Positions 16,035 through 19,856 of a stretch of DNA of 19,856 nt are shown here, one piece after another. Each line of letters begins with the position of its first letter. Within the stretch, counting starts at the first letter, position 1. The notes under the pieces are model-generated. The model did not search any database, was not told where the DNA came from, and saw only the letters and a list, made by a program, of their open reading frames with translations. Made by a program: the position numbers and the translations under genes. Location: NCBI GenBank assembly GCA_017646785.1, contig JAGCLX010000130.1, positions 1 through 19,856 of the forward strand, written 5' to 3'. This DNA comes from Alistipes sp. (GTDB taxonomy: Bacteria; Bacteroidota; Bacteroidia; Bacteroidales; Rikenellaceae).

Positions 16035-16161
16035 TTTGTTGTGATAAGGCAGACATCTACTGCCGCTAACAAAAGAAAATGCGAATAGGTAGTACGCCAT
16101 AGTACAACCTATCCGCATTTTTTTGCCGAGCGTTGTATCTGCAGCCTTCTGACAACAAATT
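16033..16161 (+). repeat. 129-bp imperfect palindromic element, copy A
   Basis: The ends are inverted: AATTTGTTGT (16033-16042) and ACAACAAATT (16152-16161), with similarity extending to about 17 of 20 bases. The centre is the terminator hairpin at 16076-16124. It shares 14 identical bases at each end with the element at 19582-19713 (TAATTTGTTGTGAT at the gene side, TCTGACAACAAATT at the far side), in the same orientation relative to the upstream gene. The first two bases of the element are the AA of the response-regulator stop codon. No target duplication is visible. The layout resembles ERIC- or MITE-type dispersed palindromes. Confidence 0.75.
16076..16124 (+). terminator. Terminator after the two-component system
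   Basis: The stem pairs AAAATGCG (16076-16083) with CGCATTTT (16114-16121) and ATAGG (16085-16089) with CCTAT (16108-16112), interrupted by one mismatch, and the tip has GTAC (16092-16095) facing GTAC (16102-16105). A T run (16118-16124) follows on the plus strand. It probably ends the mreB-to-response-regulator transcript and forms the core of palindrome copy A. Confidence 0.85.
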
Positions 16162-16229
16162 GGGTTGTGGTGCTAATACCCCAATCCGCCGATTCTCCCT
16201 TTGGCGTAGTATTTGTCCGTAGTCGGGGT

Positions 16230-17123
16230 ATGGAAAACAAAGGCGTTATACGGGCACACATAGCCCTCATCTTCTGTAACCTTGTCTGGGCGTGTGACTA
16301 CCCATTCTATAACCTTCTGTTGGGTAAGTACATATCTCCACTCGCCATGGTTACCGCCTCGCTCATCGTGGCGGCAGCACTATCGTGGATACCGACTATC
16401 TGGGAGGGACGCGAGCGTATAGCACGCAGTGATTGGGGACTCATCCTCATTGCAGCACTCCTTATGGGTGTCGTACGCAAGGTGATGATGATGTTTGGAC
16501 TATCGCGCACCTCGCCAATCGACGGCTCCATCATAGCCACCATTACGCCTCTCATTGTCCTTGTCGTATCTGTCTTGGCGCGTGTCGATAGGCTTACCAC
16601 GCGCAAGGTCGCGGGCCTTGTCATTGGTTGTGCGGGTGCTGTGGCGGTTGTTGTCACGAGCGGAAGCCCTGCACACGAGAAGTCGGAGTTGTGGGGTAAC
16701 CTGATGATGATTACGAGTGGCTGTGTGACGGCACTCTATATGGTATTCTTCAAATCCGTGGTCTCGAAGTATCGCGTTACGACTGTGCTCCGCGCCATAT
16801 ACACCATCTCTGCCGCGGTAATGCTACCCATAGGCATCGACTCGGTCATCGAAAGTGACTTCGCGGATATGAACGCGAAACTCTGGGCTGCTGCGGCCTT
16901 TGTCCTTATCGTGCCAACCTATCTGCCCAACCTCCTGCTCAACTACTCGTTGCGCTACCTTAAGCCCACGATGTCGAGCACCTATACCTATATACAACCT
17001 GTCCTTGCGGTAGCGTTGTCCGTAGCCATGGGTCTCGACCGCCTGCATGCCGATACGGTGCTCTTCTCGATGTTACTTTTTGTTGGCGTAGGCTTGGTCA
17101 TTAGGTCGTATAGCAAAGAATGA
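16230..17123 (+). CDS. EamA/DMT-family membrane transporter
   Basis: This 297-residue inner-membrane protein has about ten hydrophobic helices in two EamA repeats (roughly residues 8-140 and 155-293), the drug/metabolite transporter superfamily layout. The first repeat opens with HIALIFCNLVWACDYPFYNLLL; the second includes LRYLKPTMSSTYTYIQPVLAV, the typical SxxxYxxPV region. Substrates of such proteins (amino acids, metabolites, drugs) cannot be told from sequence. The ATG at 16230 is preferred over an upstream in-frame GTG at 16167 because the family N-terminus begins just after it. No canonical -7 box is seen upstream. The gene stands alone, bracketed by two different palindromic repeats, and its stop codon overlaps the downstream one. 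Confidence 0.9.
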   Translation: MENKGVIRAHIALIFCNLVWACDYPFYNLLLGKYISPLAMVTASLIVAAALSWIPTIWEGRERIARSDWGLILIAALLMGVVRKVMMMFGLSRTSPIDGSIIATITPLIVLVVSVLARVDRLTTRKVAGLVIGCAGAVAVVVTSGSPAHEKSELWGNLMMITSGCVTALYMVFFKSVVSKYRVTTVLRAIYTISAAVMLPIGIDSVIESDFADMNAKLWAAAAFVLIVPTYLPNLLLNYSLRYLKPTMSSTYTYIQPVLAVALSVAMGLDRLHADTVLFSMLLFVGVGLVIRSYSKE

Positions 17124-17242
17124 AGCTGTCTAACAAGGCTACTTTGTTGTTACGCTTGCCTCGAAAATCCTCATTTACGCTTCAGTAAACTGCGGTTTTC
17201 GAGTCTTCGCAAGCCTAAAATTAGCTCTTGTTATACAACTTC
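17122..17242. repeat. 121-bp nested inverted-repeat element
   Basis: The outer ends GAAGCTGTCTAACAAG (17122-17137) and CTTGTTATACAACTTC (17227-17242) are inverted repeats matching at 14 of 16. Inside, GCTTGC (17154-17159) pairs with GCAAGC (17209-17214), CTCGAAAA (17160-17167) with TTTTCGAG (17196-17203), and GTAAA (17185-17189) with TTTAC (17174-17178) around a 6-nt tip. The element begins at the second base of the EamA stop codon. Its ends differ from those of the elements at 16033 and 19582, so it is a separate family. It is non-coding and looks like a MITE or palindromic dispersed repeat. Confidence 0.7.
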
Positions 17243-17248
17243 TCAATA

Positions 17249-17288
17249 ATGGTAGGGTGTCCACTTTACTTATTGGACACCCTACCAT
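17249..17288. terminator. Hairpin between convergent EamA and GIN-protein genes
   Basis: A perfect 14-bp stem (17249-17262 with 17275-17288) closes a 12-nt loop. It lies 8 nt beyond the stop codon of the minus-strand GIN-protein gene and also downstream of the plus-strand transporter. T runs are weak on both sides, so its efficiency is uncertain, but its position suits a shared terminator. Confidence 0.7.
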
Positions 17289-17296
17289 ATTATATG

Positions 17297-18088
17297 TTAC
17301 TCCTCGAAATTATTGAGCTCCGAAGTCTTGATTTTTGCCTTGCCCATGTTTGCAACGGTTATATTATCAGCAACGCCTTGATATTCGATAATGCCCTCGC
17401 CATTACTTGTTATTTCCAGTGTTTGGCAGTCGACGGTGAGCGATGTGTTGTCGATGCCGGTTGAAGCGTGAGTGATAGTGGTTGCCGTTGTAGCACCGTG
17501 CATATAGAGATACCCCGCATTCATTGTAAACAACTGCTTGGTATTTAGGTTGTCTACCTTCATGGTCATAGTGCCCGTGTTATTAATCTCGATATTTGAC
17601 TCTGCAGTAATATCGGTAGAGATAATAGCCATGGTCAGAGTGTTAATAATATTGAGCTTTTTTGCGCACTTGCCGCTCTCGAACTTAAGGTTCATGTCTG
17701 AAGTATTGTAGATGTGTCGTAGACTCTGTGAGGGAATTGTAACTTCGATGTGGCAGGTTTGACTAAGTGTCGATTTAACCTTTTGGGGAGCATCATTGTC
17801 GTATGCGATAGCAAGTGAATCCTCTCTAATATAGAATTTGAGATAGGGGAATATGCCTGCGGGCGCTGCGATGGTGATTACGTCGCTATCCTCGGCAGTG
17901 ACTGTGACTGTAGTGGGGAGTGTAGAGATTAGCTCTCCAAGCTCCTTGTGATGCAGCTCGGTTGTTGTGTACTCAATGTGGTGCTCAGTGGTGGTGTTAT
18001 CAGCTGCATTAATTGTTACCACTGTCTGCGCCTGTGCTGTAGCTGCGAAGCAGGCTACCGACAACATAATGTAAAATATCTTCTTCAT
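17297..18088 (-). CDS. Secreted GIN-domain (DUF2807-like) protein
   Basis: This 263-residue protein has a signal peptide (MKKIFYIMLSVACFAATAQA, cleavage near residue 20, no lipobox). The rest is rich in T, N, I and short beta repeats, with stretches such as VTVTAEDSDVITIAAPAG, VTIPSQSLRHIYNTSDMNLKF and LEITSNGEGIIEYQG. This is the pattern of the putative auto-transporter adhesin head GIN domain (DUF2807), predicted to fold as a beta-helix. The molecular role is unknown; surface or periplasmic location is inferred. It is the last gene of the ECF-sigma module, 25 nt after the small secreted protein gene, so is probably under that sigma factor's control. Confidence 0.72.
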   Translation of the reverse strand: MKKIFYIMLSVACFAATAQAQTVVTINAADNTTTEHHIEYTTTELHHKELGELISTLPTTVTVTAEDSDVITIAAPAGIFPYLKFYIREDSLAIAYDNDAPQKVKSTLSQTCHIEVTIPSQSLRHIYNTSDMNLKFESGKCAKKLNIINTLTMAIISTDITAESNIEINNTGTMTMKVDNLNTKQLFTMNAGYLYMHGATTATTITHASTGIDNTSLTVDCQTLEITSNGEGIIEYQGVADNITVANMGKAKIKTSELNNFEE

Positions 18089-18113
18089 AACTTTATACTC
18101 TTAAACTAGTTGC

Positions 18114-18506
18114 TTACTCTTCTTCTTTGTAAATAATCTGCTCGTAGACCGTGCATAGCGAGCCGTTGGTGTCGAGACGATATATGCGCTTGGGGTTTGA
18201 GTATATGGCAGTTATCAGACGTATCTTGCCACTTGTCTCCTCCTCCCATACATCTGCCGTGTCGCGCTCCGCGGTGAAGGCCTCGATAAACTCCTTGGCC
18301 AAGGCCTTGTCGTCAATTATCGAGAGTTCCGTTACGCGCTTTATTATTTCGCCAGTCGTGGGGTCGCGCTTCACAGCTACGCGCAGTCCCTGGCCATACT
18401 TATTGCTCTGCATGTCGCGCTTGAGAAGTGTCTCTATCCTCTCCTGTGCGCTGCACTCTGCGACGGTCGCCACAAGGAGTGCAACAATAAAAATCAGTCG
18501 TTTCAT
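18114..18506 (-). CDS. Small secreted protein, possibly DUF5024-like
   Basis: This 130-residue protein has a signal peptide (MKRLIFIVALLVATVAECSA); C18 is not in a proper lipobox. The mature part is about 110 residues, charged and mixed alpha/beta, with VKRDPTTGEIIKRVTEL and AKEFIEAFTAERDTADVW as its most distinctive stretches. It reminds me of the small Bacteroidales secreted family DUF5024, but I hold that loosely. Function is unknown. It lies 37 nt after the anti-sigma-like gene and 25 nt before the GIN-domain gene, clearly in the same transcription unit. Confidence 0.7.
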   Translation of the reverse strand: MKRLIFIVALLVATVAECSAQERIETLLKRDMQSNKYGQGLRVAVKRDPTTGEIIKRVTELSIIDDKALAKEFIEAFTAERDTADVWEEETSGKIRLITAIYSNPKRIYRLDTNGSLCTVYEQIIYKEEE

Positions 18507-18543
18507 TTTTGCTAATCGTTTTATTTACAGCGCTGTATTGTTA

Positions 18544-19008
18544 CTAAAAATTGGTGTCTGCCCATGCTATAAGCTCGTTTGCCTCAAACTCTATGGCCTC
18601 GGCGCGAGCAAAGAGCTCCTCGATGTCATCCTCGATAATCTCTATGTCGTCGTAGCGTACGCCCGCCTCGACAATGTAGCTGCCCTCATATATATTATAG
18701 GTGCGCACCTGTGGCTCAGTGTTGCCGTTGGGTAGTAGTACGACCACTACGGCTGCACAGGCCGCTACGGTAGTTGCTACCGCTATCCACCACCTGCGAC
18801 GTAGTGTCATGCGTGGCTTGGGCTGCGTTGGCGCCTCCTTCTCGGGCATGCCCTCGGCATACCAAGCAAACATCGCCTTTAGATCGCTCCACTTGTCGGG
18901 CACATCTGCCGTAGCGAACCACTCGTATAGCTCGCGCTCCTCGGCATTCGTTGTGCGACCCTCGAGGAACTTATCTACGAGACTCTCTATGTAGTGTAGC
19001 TTATCCAT
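18544..19008 (-). CDS. Anti-sigma-like single-pass membrane protein
   Basis: This 154-residue protein has a helical cytoplasmic N-terminus (KLHYIESLVDKFLEGRTTNAEERELYEWF, written here as the first ~32 residues in two helices), a basic stop-transfer region (TLRRRWW), one membrane helix at about 72-92 and a short acidic periplasmic part of about 60 residues. The N-terminus resembles that of FecR-type anti-sigma factors, but the FecR domain itself is missing. No zinc-binding Cys/His motif is present. Its start overlaps the sigma-factor stop by 8 nt, the usual coupling of sigma and anti-sigma genes. Function as anti-sigma factor is inferred from arrangement and topology. Confidence 0.7.
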   Translation of the reverse strand: MDKLHYIESLVDKFLEGRTTNAEERELYEWFATADVPDKWSDLKAMFAWYAEGMPEKEAPTQPKPRMTLRRRWWIAVATTVAACAAVVVVLLPNGNTEPQVRTYNIYEGSYIVEAGVRYDDIEIIEDDIEELFARAEAIEFEANELIAWADTNF

Positions 19009-19486
19009 TTTTGCGGTTTTTGAATTGTTCTAATATTGCTCGGCGTGCTCGGCTGAGGTTCTGGTATATGGCATCGTGGCTCATCTTCACGAGGTCGGCT
19101 ATCTCCTCAATCTCCAAACCCTCGATGTGTTTCATGCGTAGTATCATCTGCTGCTTGCTCGGCAGGGTGTCGATGGCTTGCAGCAGCTCGGTGTATCGCT
19201 CCAGCGATGGCGGCTCGTCGGAGGCTGTTATGCGCTCATCGAGTGTCGTTGCGGGGTGGCGCTTCTCGTTGCGTAGAGTGTTTAGCGCCAGGCGCTTAAC
19301 CACCACCGTGGCGAGGGCCTCTATGCTGCGGTAGTCGTCGAGCCTATCGCGCATGGCGTAGAGCTTGAGTAGTGCCTCCTGCACGACATCCTCGGCATCG
19401 GCCACGGCACCAAGGTATTGGTGTGCTATGGCGAGGAGCTTTGTGCGACTGCGCTCAACGAATATTTCGAACTCTCGGTTAGTCAT
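19001..19486 (-). CDS. ECF-type RNA polymerase sigma factor
   Basis: This 161-residue sigma-70 family protein contains only regions 2 and 4. Region 2 spans about 7-75 with the core-binding/-10 motif DAEDVVQEALLKLYAM near 30-45; region 4 spans about 103-155 with LPSKQQMILRMKHIEGL and the helix-turn-helix IEEIADLVKMSHDAIYQNLSRARR. It should direct RNA polymerase to its own envelope-related regulon. It is first in a four-gene operon with a probable anti-sigma factor overlapping its end. Upstream, an inverted repeat (19508-19540) flanks a near-match to the -7 box. Confidence 0.93.
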   Translation of the reverse strand: MTNREFEIFVERSRTKLLAIAHQYLGAVADAEDVVQEALLKLYAMRDRLDDYRSIEALATVVVKRLALNTLRNEKRHPATTLDERITASDEPPSLERYTELLQAIDTLPSKQQMILRMKHIEGLEIEEIADLVKMSHDAIYQNLSRARRAILEQFKNRKNG

Positions 19487-19507
19487 TTTGTTTTCGGCTT
19501 TCTACGC

Positions 19508-19540
19508 TTATGACACCAAAGGTCGCAATTTCTGACATAA
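19508..19540 (-). promoter_or_regulatory. Dyad and possible promoter before the sigma gene
   Basis: TTATGACA (19508-19515) and TGACATAA (19533-19540) form an inverted repeat matching at 7 of 8 bases, with 17 nt between. Inside the spacer the minus strand reads GACCTTTG (19517-19524), one base off TAnnTTTG. A start near 19511 would give a 25-nt leader. It may be an operator over the promoter; no ECF-specific promoter motif was recognised. Confidence 0.35.
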
Positions 19541-19581
19541 CACGAAAATAAAAAGTGATTTTTTTGAAGAGGTCGATGTAG

Positions 19582-19713
19582 AATTTGTTGTCAGAGTGGT
19601 GTGGTAGCGGTGCATCACAAAAGAACCCACCCAGGGATAGTACTGAATCGTACAGCCCTGGGTGGGTTACTTTTATGGGATGTGCCGCTAACGCGCCACA
19701 ATCACAACAAATT
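19582..19713 (-). repeat. 132-bp imperfect palindromic element, copy B
   Basis: The inverted ends AATTTGTTGT (19582-19591) and ACAACAAATT (19704-19713) extend into 35-base arms (19582-19616 and 19679-19713) matching at 27 of 35. Four of the eight mismatches become G-U pairs in plus-strand RNA. The centre is the hairpin at 19624-19668. The end nearest pckA reads TAATTTGTTGTGAT on the minus strand and supplies the AA of the pckA stop codon, exactly as copy A does for the response regulator. The far end reads TCTGACAACAAATT in both copies. Confidence 0.78.
19619..19668 (-). terminator. Terminator of pckA within palindrome copy B
   Basis: A perfect 13-bp stem, AACCCACCCAGGG (19624-19636) with CCCTGGGTGGGTT (19656-19668), carries an inner GTAC/GTAC pair (19640-19643 with 19650-19653) around a 6-nt tip. 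On the minus strand it is followed by CTTTT. It lies about 44 nt past the pckA stop codon. The sigma gene points away from it. Confidence 0.8.
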
Positions 19714-19856
19714 AAAGCTGGGGACCAGCAGCTACAAGAGCCTTACCCTCCTCGTTTGTTGTGAACTTTGCGAAGTTCTTAACGAAGCGGCCAGCCAAGT
19801 CCTCTGCGCGCTTGTTCCACTCTGCTACGTCAGCATAAGTGTCGCGAGGATCGAGG
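19712..19856 (-). CDS. pckA: Phosphoenolpyruvate carboxykinase (ATP), C-terminal end only
   Basis: Only the last 47 codons and the stop lie in the window; the gene continues beyond 19856. The fragment begins [20 protein letters not shown], includes [20 protein letters not shown] and ends VAAGPQL, which I recognise as the C-terminus of the ATP-dependent PEP carboxykinase of Bacteroidales. The enzyme interconverts oxaloacetate plus ATP with PEP, CO2 and ADP; in these anaerobes it typically runs towards oxaloacetate to feed succinate production. The catalytic residues lie outside the window. The TAA stop falls inside palindrome copy B. Confidence 0.88.
   Translation of the reverse strand, partial: LDPRDTYADVAEWNKRAEDLAGRFVKNFAKFTTNEEGKALVAAGPQL

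Noticed and set aside
16167..16229. N-terminal extension of the EamA protein from a GTG
   Set aside because: The extra 21 residues do not look like the family N-terminus, the first membrane helix starts just after the ATG at 16230, and the region adjoins the end of the palindromic element.
16033..19713. Region between the two palindrome copies as a composite transposon
   Set aside because: The enclosed genes (EamA and ECF module) include no transposase, no target duplications are visible, and the copies are placed by stop codons rather than as flanking ends of a unit.
1..19856. CRISPR array, tRNA genes, prophage or integrative element genes
   Set aside because: No regularly spaced repeats, no cloverleaf-like sequence noticed, and no integrase, transposase or phage structural genes were seen on either strand.

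Overview
The window reads as chromosomal DNA of a Bacteroidales bacterium, possibly Rikenellaceae/Alistipes-like (the genus is inference). The signs are the Bacteroidetes-type -7 promoter box TAnnTTTG with an upstream TTG/TTTG box in front of several genes, near absence of Shine-Dalgarno sequences, a Bacteroides-type serine palmitoyltransferase, a ~480-residue RodA, a GIN-domain secreted protein, and an ATP-type PEP carboxykinase tail with typical Bacteroidales wording. Nothing looks like a phage, plasmid or integrative element; this is mostly core genome.

Layout. 1-160: terminator hairpins. 161-512 (-): RNase P RNA. 599-1189 (-): DUF308/HdeD-like membrane protein. 1336-2934 (+): exported GH20 beta-N-acetylhexosaminidase with a clear promoter. 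3240-4508 (+): alpha-oxoamine synthase, best read as serine palmitoyltransferase, the first step of sphingolipid synthesis. 4568-7458 (-): operon gpsA-pgi-(zinc-ribbon DUF805 protein). From a divergent promoter region at 7459-7708 the plus strand carries the cell-elongation operon mreB-mreC-mreD-mrdA(PBP2)-rodA, followed at 15-nt spacings by surE and a NarL-type two-component system (14393-16034). 16230-17123 (+): EamA/DMT transporter. 17297-19486 (-): four-gene ECF-sigma module, read in the order sigma factor, short single-pass anti-sigma-like protein, small secreted protein, secreted GIN-domain protein. 19712-19856 (-): the last 47 codons of pckA, which continues past the window.

How the genes work together: MreBCD, PBP2 and RodA form the elongasome. 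The appended histidine kinase/response regulator has almost no extracytoplasmic domain and may watch membrane or wall state. The ECF module looks like a self-contained envelope or surface regulon.

The most unusual signal is non-coding. Two imperfect palindromes of 129 and 132 bp (16033-16161 and 19582-19713) share identical, oriented ends and each contains a terminator-like hairpin whose tip pairs GTAC with GTAC. Each starts inside the TAA stop codon of its gene (response regulator and pckA), on the same relative side. A third palindrome with different ends (17122-17242) also starts inside a stop codon (EamA). They resemble ERIC/MITE-like dispersed elements that double as gene ends. Other points are a 41-codon ORF in the mreB leader and competing RNA hairpins plus a -7 box between mreB and mreC.
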